Assembly: GCF_003598715.1 (NCBI RefSeq)
Contig: NZ_QZFU01000016.1
Coordinates: forward strand, 992,001 to 1,056,000
Direction: 5' to 3'
DNA: 64,000 nucleotides
DNA from: Nocardia panacis
GTDB taxonomy: Bacteria; Actinomycetota; Actinomycetes; Mycobacteriales; Mycobacteriaceae
Position 1 is the first letter of the stretch. Each line of letters opens with the position of its first letter. Under the pieces are notes generated by a model. It searched no databases. It was not told the origin of the DNA and saw nothing but the letters and a program-made list of their open reading frames with translations. The translations under genes were made by a program, and so were the position numbers. This document shows, piece by piece, positions 35,430 to 44,607 of this stretch.

Positions 35430-36689
35430 ATGATCGACCTCCGATTCCTGCGGGACAACCCGGACGCGGTCCGTGCTTCGCAGCGCGCCCGCGGCGAAGA
35501 TCCGTCCCTCGTCGACGCCCTGCTGAAGGCGGACGCGGCGCGCCGGGCCGCGGTCGCCACCGGCGACCAACTGCGCGCCGAGCACAAGGCTCTCGGCAAG
35601 CTGGTCGGCAAGGCGTCCCCACAGGAGCGATCCGCCCTGCTCGGGCGGGCGCAGGAGATGTCGCAGCAGGTCAAGGCGGCCGAGGTGGCGCAGACCGCCG
35701 CCGACGCCGATCTGGACGCCGCGCACCGCGCCATCTCGAATGTGGTTCAGGAAGGCGCGCCCTCGGGCGGTGAGGCCGATTTCGTGCTGCTGGAGACGGT
35801 CGGCACGCCGAGGGAATTCGATTTCGAGCCCAAGGACCATCTGGATCTGAGCGAATCGCTGGGCATCATCGATATGGAGCGCGGCGCGAAGGTGTCGGGT
35901 TCGCGCTTCTACTTCCTCACCGGCTACGGCGCGCTGCTGCAACTGGGTCTGTTGCAGTTGGCGGCGCAGCGGGCGGTGGCCAATGGGTTCACCATGATGA
36001 TTCCGCCGGTGCTGGTGCGGCCGGAGATCATGGCGGGCACCGGCTTCCTCGGTCAGCATTCGGCCGAGGTGTATCACCTGGCCGATGACGATCTGTATCT
36101 GGTCGGCACCTCGGAGGTTCCGATGGCCGGCTACCACTCCGAGGAGATCCTGGATCTGAGCGCCGGTCCCAAGCGGTACGCGGGCTGGTCGTCGTGTTTC
36201 CGTCGGGAGGCGGGCAGCTACGGCAAGGACACCCGCGGCATCATCCGGGTGCACCAGTTCGACAAGGTGGAGATGTTCGTCTTCACCACGCCGGATCAGG
36301 CCGATGCCGAACATCGGCGGCTGCTGGCGTGGGAGCGGGAGATGTTGGCGGCCGTCGAGGTGCCCTATCGGATCATCGATATCGCGGCGGGCGATCTGGG
36401 CAGTTCGGCGGCGCGCAAATTCGATTGCGAGGGTTGGGTTCCCAGTCAGAACACCTACCGCGAACTCACCTCCACCTCGAACTGCACCACCTTCCAGGCG
36501 CGCAGGCTTTCGGTGCGCTATCGCGACGAACACGGAAAGCCGCAGATCGCAGCGACTTTGAACGGTACGCTCGCCACGACGCGCTGGATCGTCGCCATTC
36601 TGGAGAACCACCAGCAGGCCGACGGTTCGGTGCGGGTCCCCGAGGCCCTGGTCCCGTTCGTCGGCACGGACGTGCTGCGCCCGCAATAG
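35430..36689 (+). CDS. serS: Seryl-tRNA synthetase
   Basis: The 419-residue class II synthetase charges tRNA-Ser. It has the N-terminal coiled-coil arm (about 27-100, [21 protein letters not shown]) and the catalytic core with [20 protein letters not shown] motif 1, motif 2 ([21 protein letters not shown]) and motif 3 ([18 protein letters not shown]). TACGCT, a TAnnnT -10 element, lies 10-15 bp before the ATG, so a short or absent leader is likely. Confidence 0.98.
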   Translation: MIDLRFLRDNPDAVRASQRARGEDPSLVDALLKADAARRAAVATGDQLRAEHKALGKLVGKASPQERSALLGRAQEMSQQVKAAEVAQTAADADLDAAHRAISNVVQEGAPSGGEADFVLLETVGTPREFDFEPKDHLDLSESLGIIDMERGAKVSGSRFYFLTGYGALLQLGLLQLAAQRAVANGFTMMIPPVLVRPEIMAGTGFLGQHSAEVYHLADDDLYLVGTSEVPMAGYHSEEILDLSAGPKRYAGWSSCFRREAGSYGKDTRGIIRVHQFDKVEMFVFTTPDQADAEHRRLLAWEREMLAAVEVPYRIIDIAAGDLGSSAARKFDCEGWVPSQNTYRELTSTSNCTTFQARRLSVRYRDEHGKPQIAATLNGTLATTRWIVAILENHQQADGSVRVPEALVPFVGTDVLRPQ

Positions 36690-36736
36690 GTCCCGGCCTC
36701 TAGTCGCTGTCTCGCGCGCCACGTCGGATTCACGGG

Positions 36737-38641
36737 ATGTGGCAACCGCCGGGATACGTTGTGTCTAGGCTGTTCCCCGTGCGAGGAATCGGGTCTCGCG
36801 GCGATACCCGAACCCGGGTGCGGGCCGCGTCTGCGTTGGCGACGGCGATGGTGATGTCTCGGACCACCGGGGCGTTCTACGTGATGGGTGGTGCGCTCGG
36901 GCTGCTCATCACGGCCATCGCGCCCGGCCAGGAGGGCGATAGAGGCCTGGTCGGGTGGGCGGCGGGCATCGCATTCCTGTTGGGCCTCAGTCTGATCGGC
37001 TGGGGTCCTCGGGTGCCGCACGGCATCCACCACGCCTATGTCGTCATCGCGACGGTGCTGGTGACGATCGCGGTGTACGCCTTCCCGAATACGGTGGGGG
37101 CCATCAGTCTTGCCGCGTTCTATGTGTTCATCGCCTGTGACGCGGCGCTTTTCTTCTCCTGGCCGTTGGCGGCGGCGCATATCGGGTTGGCGATCCTGCT
37201 GTGTCTGTGGGTATTGCCCGCCCGGCCGGTCGTTCCCGGCCTGCCGTGGTGGTCCGGGTTGATTCCGGCGGGGGTCACCTTCGGCGTCGGCACGGTGGTC
37301 GGCGTGTTGACCAGGATGGCTTCGCAGGCCGATATCGACGTGCTGACCGGATTGCTCAATCGGCGCGGTTTCGATCGTGCGCTCAATGCCGCCATCCAGC
37401 AGGCCGCGCGGGGTGGGCAGGGGTTGGCGCTGGTGCTGGTGGATCTCGATCGCTTCCAGAAGATCAATGATCATCTCGGTCATCGCGCGGGGGACGCGGT
37501 CCTGCAGCGGGTCGCCGACACCTGGTCCAAGATGCTGGCGCCCGGTCAGCGGTTGGCCCGCTACGGCGGGGATGCTTTCGCGCTGCTGCTGCCCGGCACC
37601 ACTGAGCAGGCGGCCATCCTGCTCACCGAGCAGTTGCGGGCCGCGGTGACGACGGGCTGTTCGGCCGGTGTCACCTCGTGGCAGCCGGGCGAGTCGGGCT
37701 CACTGCTGGTCAGCCGGGCGGATGTGGGCCTGTACCGGGCCAAGCAGGCGGGGCGCAATCGCACGGTGCTGGAGTCGTCGCGGCAGTTGCCGCTGGCGGT
37801 GGAGTTGCGCGAGGCGATCGATCGGGGCGCGCTGGATGTGCACTATCAGCCGATCGTCAGCCTGACCGAGGGCGGTGGCAAGGCGGTCGGGGTGGAGGCG
37901 CTGCTGCGCTGGTCGTCGAGTGCGCAGCCCGATGTCACCACCGAGGGTTTGATCCGGGTCGCCGAGGAGTACGACCTGATCGCCGATCTGGACGAGTTGG
38001 TGCTGCGGCGGGCGTGCGCGGACGCGGCCCGATTGCAGGAGACCTTCCAGCAGTTGGATCTGACGTTGAATGTGAATGTCAGCGGGTTGGAGTTGGCCGA
38101 ATCCGGTTACGCGGACCGGGTTTCCGGCATTCTGGCCGATACCGGTTGGCCTGCCGATCAGTTGGTGCTCGAGGTGACCGAGAGCGAGTTGGCGGCCGAA
38201 TCCCAAACGGCCATCGCGAATCTGCACACGCTGCGGGAGCGGGGTGTGCGCATCGCGATCGACGATTTCGGCACCGGCTATTCCTCGCTGAGTCGTTTGG
38301 CCACGCTGCCCAGCGATATCTTGAAGGTGGATCAGTCGTTCGTGGCGGCGATTCGGTCGGATTCGCCCGCGCCGCCGCTGCTGGGGGTGATCGCGGCGCT
38401 GTCGAGCGCGCTGGATCTTCAGGTGATCGCCGAGGGTGTGGAGACGGAGTATCAGGCGGCGGTGCTCACCGAGTTGGGATTCGCGCTGGCCCAGGGGTAT
38501 CACTACAGCGATTCGCATCCGGTGGCCGAGCTGATCAGCGATCTCAATCAGGGCAATGGTCGGGTGGGCGGGGGTTCGGTGGAGCGCGAGTTGGGTGGGG
38601 AGGCCGAGTTCTCCGCGAATGGCTGGGTGCCGCTGGGGTAG
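36737..38641 (+). CDS. Membrane-bound GGDEF/EAL cyclic-di-GMP protein with degenerate GGDEF
   Basis: The 634-residue protein has about five to six membrane segments (45-190), a GGDEF domain (about 200-345) and an EAL domain (about 355-605). The cyclase signature is GGDAF (277-281), so the key Glu is replaced by Ala and cyclase activity is doubtful. The EAL set looks complete: EAL at 387-389, NVNVSG, EVTESE, DDFGTGYSSL at 509 on, LKVDQSF and AEGVE. It is probably a c-di-GMP phosphodiesterase. ATG 36737 is the first start; GTG 36779 and ATG 36848 are alternatives. Confidence 0.9.
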   Translation: MWQPPGYVVSRLFPVRGIGSRGDTRTRVRAASALATAMVMSRTTGAFYVMGGALGLLITAIAPGQEGDRGLVGWAAGIAFLLGLSLIGWGPRVPHGIHHAYVVIATVLVTIAVYAFPNTVGAISLAAFYVFIACDAALFFSWPLAAAHIGLAILLCLWVLPARPVVPGLPWWSGLIPAGVTFGVGTVVGVLTRMASQADIDVLTGLLNRRGFDRALNAAIQQAARGGQGLALVLVDLDRFQKINDHLGHRAGDAVLQRVADTWSKMLAPGQRLARYGGDAFALLLPGTTEQAAILLTEQLRAAVTTGCSAGVTSWQPGESGSLLVSRADVGLYRAKQAGRNRTVLESSRQLPLAVELREAIDRGALDVHYQPIVSLTEGGGKAVGVEALLRWSSSAQPDVTTEGLIRVAEEYDLIADLDELVLRRACADAARLQETFQQLDLTLNVNVSGLELAESGYADRVSGILADTGWPADQLVLEVTESELAAESQTAIANLHTLRERGVRIAIDDFGTGYSSLSRLATLPSDILKVDQSFVAAIRSDSPAPPLLGVIAALSSALDLQVIAEGVETEYQAAVLTELGFALAQGYHYSDSHPVAELISDLNQGNGRVGGGSVERELGGEAEFSANGWVPLG

Positions 38642-38651
38642 GCCCTGTCTC

Positions 38652-38680
38652 GGCCGCATCCGTTGTCGACGGGTGCGGCC
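38652..38680 (+). terminator. Rho-independent terminator after the GGDEF/EAL gene
   Basis: GGCCGCATCCG (38652-38662) pairs with CGGGTGCGGCC (38670-38680), with one A/T-side mismatch position and a 7-nt loop. CTTTTTG follows directly. It ends the transcript 10 bp past the stop codon. Confidence 0.85.
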
Positions 38681-38691
38681 CTTTTTGTGTC

Positions 38692-38725
38692 CGCATATCT
38701 GGTAGAGACTCTTGCCAGATATGCG
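38692..38725 (+). promoter_or_regulatory. Perfect 11-bp dyad, probable operator of the oxygenase gene
   Basis: CGCATATCTGG (38692-38702) and CCAGATATGCG (38715-38725) are exact inverted repeats around a 12-bp centre, 49 bp before the start of the MpaB gene. The centre itself contains AGAGACTCT. The size suits a TetR- or GntR-type dimer. Confidence 0.65.
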
Positions 38726-38774
38726 CCCGCTGTGGGACGGTCATCACGGATGCCGAATCGAATGGGGCGATGCA

Positions 38775-40034
38775 ATGACGCACGAGGATCCGACCTACCT
38801 GCCGACACCCCGGCTGTTCACCGAATTCCCGTTCCGATACGCGGTGCCGCTGCTCGCGCCGGGCGATCTGCGCTGCACCGCCGCCCAGCGGGATTCGCTG
38901 CGCGAGTACGCGCGACTGGGCGACCCGCTCGCCGATGACGTCGTGGCCATGATCAAGCGGCTGCCGCCGGGCGCGGGGCGGCGGATGTTCGAGACGGCGG
39001 TCCAGTTCGGGATCGCCGCCGTCCCGGACGCACCTGCGGAACTGGTCGCCTTTTTCGAACAGGTGGAGTCCGAGCCCTACTGGCTGGATCGGGCCAAACT
39101 CGATCGCGGCGCGCGGGTGGTGGAGCGCACCGGCGTCTGGGGCGGTATCGCCATGGGGATGTTCGCGCTGATGGGCGGCTATCTGGCCGCGCGCGCCGAC
39201 AAGACGCTGGTCGGCACCGGCGACCTGGCCGCCATGGCGCCGCGCCGCTTGGCCGAGACCACGCAGTGGTGGCTCGATGTGACGACACCCGGTGGGCTGC
39301 ACCGCAATTCGATCGGCTACCAGAGTGTGCTGCGGGTCAGGCTGATGCACGCGCTGGTCCGCGCGGGGATGAACAATCGCCCCGACTGGGACTACGCCGC
39401 ATGGGACCAGCCGGTCAACCAGGTGCTCACCCTGGGCACCCTCGGGCTGTTCTCCATGGCCAATCTCGTTGGCGCGCAGGCGCTCGGGCTGCGCTTCACC
39501 GCGCGGGAGAAGGATGCCGTCTTCCAGCTGTGGCGCTATGTCGGCTACCTGCTCGGCCTGGACCCGGCCATCCTGCCGACCAGCGAGACCGACACCTGGC
39601 GCGCCTTCTGGATCCTCGCCGACACCGAATTCATTCCGGATGAGGATTCGCGCCGCCTCGCCCACGCGCTGATGCCCGCCGCCGCAGGGCTTTTCGTGGG
39701 CGAGCGCACGGTGCTCGAGCGGGCGGCGCACCGGCAGATCGGCAACTTCATGCTGGCCTACAGCCGAATCGTGCTCGGTCGCGGCAATGCCGATTTTCTC
39801 GGACTGCCGGACAGTCGCTTCTTCCAGGGCGCGGTCATGGCGGTCGCGGCGGTCAACGGCGCGCTGGAGGTGCCCCGCAGACTGGTGCCGGGCGCGACCC
39901 GGCTACAGGAGCGGTTGGGTGCGCGGGTGCGGGCCGGGCTGGTGCGCGGTTCGGTCGGCCGCAGCGGCGGCGACCGAACCTACGCGCGGCACGACGGTTT
40001 CGCGGGGGAGCGCCGTGCCGTGCGCGTCGGGTAG
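38775..40034 (+). CDS. MpaB-family (DUF2236) haem oxygenase-like protein
   Basis: The 419-residue protein has the DUF2236 fold with QSVLRVRLMHALVRAG, NQVLTLGTLGLFSMANL and FWILADTEFIPDEDSRRLAHAL. Family members related to latex-clearing protein and MpaB oxidise polymers or mycophenolic acid precursors using haem. His and Arg of RLMHALVR are candidate haem-site residues. The substrate is unknown. The ATG at 38775 follows GGGGCGA; the frame opens at 38712. An operator-like dyad precedes it. The Rieske gene is convergent, 9 bp away. Confidence 0.8.
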   Translation: MTHEDPTYLPTPRLFTEFPFRYAVPLLAPGDLRCTAAQRDSLREYARLGDPLADDVVAMIKRLPPGAGRRMFETAVQFGIAAVPDAPAELVAFFEQVESEPYWLDRAKLDRGARVVERTGVWGGIAMGMFALMGGYLAARADKTLVGTGDLAAMAPRRLAETTQWWLDVTTPGGLHRNSIGYQSVLRVRLMHALVRAGMNNRPDWDYAAWDQPVNQVLTLGTLGLFSMANLVGAQALGLRFTAREKDAVFQLWRYVGYLLGLDPAILPTSETDTWRAFWILADTEFIPDEDSRRLAHALMPAAAGLFVGERTVLERAAHRQIGNFMLAYSRIVLGRGNADFLGLPDSRFFQGAVMAVAAVNGALEVPRRLVPGATRLQERLGARVRAGLVRGSVGRSGGDRTYARHDGFAGERRAVRVG

Positions 40035-40043
40035 AAAGCGAAC

Positions 40044-41585
40044 TCAATCCAGTTTGCGCGAGCGCAATTCGTGCCCCTTGGAGGTCTTGCAGCGCCCCGA
40101 CTCCAGATCCCACTGCCAACCGTGCAGGTTGCAGGTGAGGGTATTGCCGTCCACCACACCGAATTTCGACAGGTCGGCCTTCAGGTGCGGGCAGCGGCGC
40201 TGCACCTGCCAGCCCGCGAGTTCGGTGGAGGCGGAATCGTCGTGCGCTTCGGCGAACCAGCCGTCGGCGTAGGCGATCCGCTCATCGGTGAGGCATTTGA
40301 AGAAGGTGTAGAGGAATTCGTTGTAGCCGCCGATGCGCCAGGTGGTGAAGCGGGTGGACAGGAAGATGGTGTTCACCCAGTCGGGCTCGTTGTCGCGCAG
40401 GACGGTGCGCACGAGTTCGGGCGGGATGCGGAATCCGTAGCGGTACTTGCCCTCACCTTCGATGGGCTCGCGGACCGCCCGCTTGGGGAAGTCGAGCACC
40501 AGCGTCTCATCGCCCATGACCAGACCGACCGGATAGCCGATGCCGTCACAGATCAGATCGGACTGGGCCATGATCGGCTCGAACAGCGCCCGCAGCGGCT
40601 CCAGCAGCGAATCGCCTTGCGCCGGAGCCCAAGTCGCCTTCTCCGCGGCCAGCACCGGCGTCATGCGCCGCGCCATATCCGCGATGTAGGCGGCCTTGTC
40701 GGCGTAGATCGTGTCCGGGTCGACCGGGTGGGTCAGGCTCAACTCCTTGCCCACCACATCCACGACCGAACCCGGAATCATCAGGACGCCACCCTCGTGA
40801 CCGTGGATGCGCATCTGCTCCAGGAAGACCATGGCGTCGGGGAAGATATTGCCCTCGTCGCCGCGATCGTCATTGAGGTAGCGCAGTTCGTCGTCCAGGA
40901 AGACCGGCGGACCGGCCGAGGGCACCACCCAGGTCGCGTCGACCTGCTCGATATAGCTGCGCGCCCGGTCCATGCCGCGCTGCCGCTTCTGCTTGCCGAA
41001 ATTGGTCTTGGTGCGGGCCGGGATGTCGTACACCATCGGATACCAGATCGCGCCCGAGAACTGGAGCAGGTGGATATCGATGTGGCCGAAGGCCGCGCCG
41101 AGCACATCCATATCGACCGGACGGGCGTCGTTCATGTTGAAGCAGGTGGTCTCGCCATCGGAGACGACCAGACCGGAATCGCCGATCGGCCCGTCGGCCG
41201 GGGCGCGCAGGGCGATGATCATGATGTCCAGGTCGCCGCCCGGCCCGGTGATGGTGTGCTTCTCGGAATTCTCGGTCTCGAAGAATTTGTGGAAGCCGAG
41301 CTGCTCGAGTTCGCGACGCAGATCCGGCACCGGATAGTCCGGCAGCAGGACCGTTGCGTCCTTATTGACGTGTTCGGCCAGGTTCTTCGCGTCGAAGTGA
41401 TCGCGGTGCAGGTGCGAGACGTAGAGAAAATCGCAGCGGCCCAGTTCGTCCCAGTCGAGGCCGGTGTTGTCCGGGAACGGGACCCACGACGCGAAATAGG
41501 CGGGATTGACCCATGGATCGCATAGGATCGTCCCGGCCTTGGTGCGGATGTGGAAGCCGGCGTGTCCGACGCTGGTGATCTGCAC
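40044..41585 (-). CDS. Metallo-beta-lactamase-fold / Rieske [2Fe-2S] protein (Rv3818-like)
   Basis: The 513-residue protein joins a metallo-beta-lactamase fold domain (1-about 260; SHLHRDH with His58, His60, Asp62, His63) to a C-terminal Rieske domain whose cluster ligands are Cys465-x-His467 and Cys485-x2-His488. Such fusions resemble CMP-sialic-acid hydroxylase; the substrate is unknown. The GTG at 41585 is preferred over the ATG at 41615 because AGGAGG lies 8-13 bp upstream and the length then fits the mycobacterial protein (about 516). The lipoprotein gene upstream is 42 bp away. Confidence 0.87.
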   Translation of the reverse strand: MQITSVGHAGFHIRTKAGTILCDPWVNPAYFASWVPFPDNTGLDWDELGRCDFLYVSHLHRDHFDAKNLAEHVNKDATVLLPDYPVPDLRRELEQLGFHKFFETENSEKHTITGPGGDLDIMIIALRAPADGPIGDSGLVVSDGETTCFNMNDARPVDMDVLGAAFGHIDIHLLQFSGAIWYPMVYDIPARTKTNFGKQKRQRGMDRARSYIEQVDATWVVPSAGPPVFLDDELRYLNDDRGDEGNIFPDAMVFLEQMRIHGHEGGVLMIPGSVVDVVGKELSLTHPVDPDTIYADKAAYIADMARRMTPVLAAEKATWAPAQGDSLLEPLRALFEPIMAQSDLICDGIGYPVGLVMGDETLVLDFPKRAVREPIEGEGKYRYGFRIPPELVRTVLRDNEPDWVNTIFLSTRFTTWRIGGYNEFLYTFFKCLTDERIAYADGWFAEAHDDSASTELAGWQVQRRCPHLKADLSKFGVVDGNTLTCNLHGWQWDLESGRCKTSKGHELRSRKLD

Positions 41586-41627
41586 GAGCTGTTCCTCCTG
41601 ACCGTTGCCGGTCATCCAGGGTAGTTG

Positions 41628-42536
41628 TTACGGGGAGACGTCGCCGACGCAGTAGCCCTCGGCGGTCTCGGCGAGGGTGAAGGTGCGAGTCGCGACCACG
41701 CCCGCCGCATTCGTCACCGGCACCTGCACGCTCACATAGTCCGCGTGCAGTCGCTGCGAACTCAATTCCTGGTCGGTGAATTTGGTCACGCCGGTGAGCT
41801 TGCCCGGATTGCCCGCCAGTGGCGGCGTGACGGCGCGCCCGCTGCCTGTCGGATCCCAGTCGGTCGAAGCCTTGCACACCAAGGGGTACGCGCCCTCTTT
41901 GTCGGTCGGATCGAGCGGGGTGCCGACGAAGCGGGACAGATAGCGCCGGACGGTGTGGCGGGCATCGGCCTCGTTGAAGGCGATCTCGGTGCCCGCCGGA
42001 TAGACGCGCGGGCAGGCGTAGCCGGATTCGACGGCGGCCGGATCGACGACGACGGTGGTGGCGTGCGACTTCCAGGTGAGGGCGTCGGCGCTCGCCACGC
42101 CCGGCTGGGCCAGTGCGGTGAGGATGGCCTGCTTGTCCTCGTACATGTCCGCGACATTGCGCGGCGCGAGAGTCCAGCATTTGGTCTGGAGTTCGGCCGT
42201 GGTGGCGGTGCGCAGATCCGCGGCCCAACTCTGCACCGCCGCGGCGGCCAGTGGCCGACCCGGCACCGCGCCGACCGGTGGCGCGTCCGCGGGCGGAACT
42301 GTGGTCGTGCCGGTGGGCGTGGCGACCGGCGCCGTGGCGGCGGGCGCGGTGGGTAGCGCGGCCGCCGGGGTGGTGGTGGCGTGATCGAACCTGGATGGAC
42401 GATTCGCGTCCTCCGCAATGCCGACGGCGCTGTCGCAACCCGCGACCGCGACCGTGCTCGCCAGGAGCGCGCCGCACCAGACCCGCTGCCACGTCTCGCG
42501 GCGGCGGATACGCGTATTCGGTTGCGCGGGTTGCAC
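41628..42536 (-). CDS. Lipoprotein of unknown function
   Basis: The 302-residue protein has a basic start, a hydrophobic signal (about 16-32) and a lipobox VAVAGCDS, so it is a lipid-anchored extracytoplasmic protein. A Thr/Pro/Ala-rich linker (about 45-85) is followed by a mixed domain with two Cys pairs (TKCWTL, GYACPR, LVCKAS, GYCVGD). I recognise no family. The GTG at 42536 is chosen because AGAGGA precedes it; the frame is open to 42605. It probably shares a transcript with the Rieske gene. Confidence 0.72.
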   Translation of the reverse strand: MQPAQPNTRIRRRETWQRVWCGALLASTVAVAGCDSAVGIAEDANRPSRFDHATTTPAAALPTAPAATAPVATPTGTTTVPPADAPPVGAVPGRPLAAAAVQSWAADLRTATTAELQTKCWTLAPRNVADMYEDKQAILTALAQPGVASADALTWKSHATTVVVDPAAVESGYACPRVYPAGTEIAFNEADARHTVRRYLSRFVGTPLDPTDKEGAYPLVCKASTDWDPTGSGRAVTPPLAGNPGKLTGVTKFTDQELSSQRLHADYVSVQVPVTNAAGVVATRTFTLAETAEGYCVGDVSP

Positions 42537-42702
42537 TTCGGAATCCTCTTTCCTCGGCGACGGCACGGCGGGCAGGCGCAGCGTAACCCCGCGGCGACCC
42601 GACACCCACGGCGGCCCACCGAGCCTACGATGCGCGCGGAATTCGGCGGGTCGGCCCGCCGCACTGCCGGATGAGACAGTCAGCGACTACGCTAGCGGAA
42701 TT

Positions 42703-43449
42703 GTGGAACCCGTCTATCGGACCGTCATCGGCCTGGCCCGCACCGTCTTTTTCGTTCAGGGACTGAAGTTCACCGTCAAGGGCGCTGAACGCATTCCCGC
42801 GACCGGTGGCGCGGTCATCGCGGTCAACCACACCGGCTATATGGACTTCACCTATGCCGGGCTGCCCGCCCGCACACCCAAGCGCTATATCCGCTTCATG
42901 GCCAAGAAAGAGGTCTTCGACGACAAGATCTCCGGTCCGATCATGCGGGCGCTCAAGCATATTCCGGTGGATCGGGCGGCGGGCGCGGATTCCTACCAGG
43001 CGGCGGTGGAGTATTTGCGGCGCGGCGAGTTGGTCGGGGTCTATCCGGAGGCCACCATCAGCCGCAGCTTCGAGATCAAGGATTTCAAATCCGGTGCGGC
43101 GCGCATGGCCATCGAGGCGGGGGTCCCCATCATTCCGGTGGTGATCTGGGGTGCGCAGCGCGTCTGGACCAAGGGTTTCCCGAAGCGACTGGGACGCACC
43201 AACACTCCCATCTCGATCGCGGTGGGCGAACCGATCGAACCCGATGAGCCCGCCGCCGAACTCACCGAGCAGTTGCGCACCACCATGCGGGAGATGCTGG
43301 TCGAGGTGCAGCGCGACTACGCGCACGAACAAGGCGCGTACTGGGTTCCGGCCCGGCTCGGCGGCAGTGCGCCTACCCTCGAAGAGGCCGACGCGATGGA
43401 TGCCGCCGAGGCCGCGGCCAAGGCCGCCAAGCGAGCAGGCAGGCAGTAA
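42703..43449 (+). CDS. 1-acyl-sn-glycerol-3-phosphate acyltransferase family protein
   Basis: The 248-residue acyltransferase has the PlsC motif His-x4-Asp (NHTGYMD), VPEGTRS-equivalent YPEATIS, and GVPIIPVVIWG. It should acylate lysophosphatidic acid or a related lipid at the membrane. The C-terminal tail WVPARLGGSAPTLEEADAM is unusual and recurs in the ORF just downstream. The GTG at 42703 is chosen because the domain follows; the frame opens earlier, at 42418. Confidence 0.9.
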   Translation: MEPVYRTVIGLARTVFFVQGLKFTVKGAERIPATGGAVIAVNHTGYMDFTYAGLPARTPKRYIRFMAKKEVFDDKISGPIMRALKHIPVDRAAGADSYQAAVEYLRRGELVGVYPEATISRSFEIKDFKSGAARMAIEAGVPIIPVVIWGAQRVWTKGFPKRLGRTNTPISIAVGEPIEPDEPAAELTEQLRTTMREMLVEVQRDYAHEQGAYWVPARLGGSAPTLEEADAMDAAEAAAKAAKRAGRQ

Positions 43450-43459
43450 CGGAGTTCAG

Positions 43460-43600
43460 GTGCGGCGCGAACCGGTCTTCGACCCCGGCGCGCGCTGGGT
43501 TCCGGCGCGCCTGGGCGGCACCGCTCCCACCCTCGAACAGGCCGCCGTCCTGGAACAGGAGGAGATGGCCCGCCGCCGCGCCAGGGCCGCCGGGCGCTGA
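43460..43600 (+). CDS. 46-residue ORF repeating the tail of the acyltransferase
   Basis: The small protein reads VRREPVFDPGARWVPARLGG then TAPTLEQAAVLEQEEMARRR. The core WVPARLGG-(S/T)-APTLE is the same as the C-terminal tail of the acyltransferase directly before it. GGAG at 43451-43454 is 5 bp from the GTG, and the gap to the acyltransferase stop is 10 bp. It looks like a real small gene of unknown role, perhaps binding the same partner as the tail. Confidence 0.55.
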   Translation: MRREPVFDPGARWVPARLGGTAPTLEQAAVLEQEEMARRRARAAGR

Positions 43601-43797
43601 TGTCACAGCCGACGAAGCGGGCGATACCGTGCCGGGGCCGCGTTCCCGGTCGGCCTGCTCGGCCCGAGTACGTTGAGTTGAACCGGAAGTTGGTGCGGGT
43701 GACGACTGAGGCGGGGGTGCGGCCTTCCGCTGACCTGCCCGAACCGGGACCGGCGGCCACCCTGCGTCCGCCGGTCCCGCGCCGGTCGCCCGCCTGA
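43600..43797 (+). CDS. Doubtful 65-residue ORF
   Basis: The ATG overlaps the stop codon of the preceding small ORF (TGATG), which would allow coupled translation. The product is Arg/Pro-rich (IPCRGRVPGRPARPEYVEL) and matches no family I know. It may be chance coding. Confidence 0.25.
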   Translation: MSQPTKRAIPCRGRVPGRPARPEYVELNRKLVRVTTEAGVRPSADLPEPGPAATLRPPVPRRSPA

Positions 43798-43907
43798 AAA
43801 GCCGACGGCCGGCTGGGTTGTCAGGGTACGGGACATCTCGGTTTGGTGTCTGCGGGGCGGGGCGGCTAGAGTTCTCGCTCGCAGCCCGAAGCAGTTCGGA
43901 GCGGCAG

Positions 43908-43983
43908 GCGAATGTAGCGCAGTTGGTAGCGCATCACCTTGCCAAGGTGAGGGTCGCGGGTTCGAATCCCGTCATTCGCTCCA
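43908..43983 (+). tRNA. tRNA-Gly (anticodon GCC)
   Basis: The 76-nt cloverleaf has acceptor arms GCGAATG (43908) and CATTCGC (43973-43979). The anticodon loop CTTGCCAA has GCC at 43941-43943, and the T arm contains GGTTCGAATCC. The 3' CCA is encoded (43981-43983). Confidence 0.98.
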
Positions 43984-44022
43984 CGATTTCGCGGGCCGGG
44001 TCACCATCGGGAGGCCCGATTC

Positions 44023-44496
44023 TCAGCGCCAGTCGGGTTCGCCGTCGAAGTGGACGTCGTAGGTGTCGTGCAGGTCGTCCATGCTGTCCCAACCTGCTTC
44101 GCCGCGCGCGATGCGGCCGAGTTGGCGGAAGTATTCGAAGCGGACGATGCCGGGGGTGAGCACCGCGAAGAATTCGGCGGGGCCGTCGGCGCTCGCGCCG
44201 AAGGCGTGCACGACATTCGGTGGGACGACGACCAATCCGCCCTTGTCGACGCGGTGCCGCTGCCCGTCGACGAGGAATTCCATTGTGCCGTCGAGGATGT
44301 AGAAGAACTCGGTGGACAGGGTGTGATGGTGCGGGCGGGTTCCGTCGGCGCCTGCTTGCAGCAGCAGCCGGTTGGCGCCGAACAGGCCGTTGGTGCGTTC
44401 GCTGTCCTCCAGGAGCCAGAAGGCGCCGTCGCCGGGCAGTCGTACGGCTTCGACGTCGCGTTCCTGGATGATGAAAGGCTTTGTCATGGGCTTCAT
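44023..44496 (-). CDS. Cupin-domain protein
   Basis: The 157-residue protein has one cupin barrel with metal-site motif 1 TRPHHHTLSTEFFYILDG (His-His-His and Glu) and motif 2 VVPPNVVHAFGASADG. It is probably a metal-binding enzyme or sensor; the substrate is unknown. Both ATG 44496 and ATG 44487 are possible starts, and no strong ribosome site separates them. Confidence 0.85.
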   Translation of the reverse strand: MKPMTKPFIIQERDVEAVRLPGDGAFWLLEDSERTNGLFGANRLLLQAGADGTRPHHHTLSTEFFYILDGTMEFLVDGQRHRVDKGGLVVVPPNVVHAFGASADGPAEFFAVLTPGIVRFEYFRQLGRIARGEAGWDSMDDLHDTYDVHFDGEPDWR

Positions 44497-44558
44497 TTCG
44501 GGTCGGTGGAGGTTTGACCCGAATCAACCGGACCGTGGTCCGATTTATTTCCGCGGTC

Positions 44559-44597
44559 GCGAAAGCGGCGGCACCCGGATGGATGCCGCCGCTTCGC
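44559..44597 (-). terminator. Hairpin downstream of the copper ATPase gene
   Basis: GCGAAAGCGGCGGCA (44559-44573) pairs with TGCCGCCGCTTCGC (44584-44597) with one bulged base and a 10-nt loop, 11 bp past the ATPase stop. Confidence 0.6.
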
Positions 44598-44607
44598 GTC
44601 TCGCCGC

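Noticed and set aside
41585..41615. ATG at 41615 as the Rieske protein start
   Set aside because: The AGGAGG ribosome site lies inside the added residues and fits the GTG at 41585.
43908..43983. Integration site of a mobile element at tRNA-Gly
   Set aside because: No integrase, direct repeat of the tRNA end, or foreign gene block follows; neighbours are ordinary chromosomal genes.
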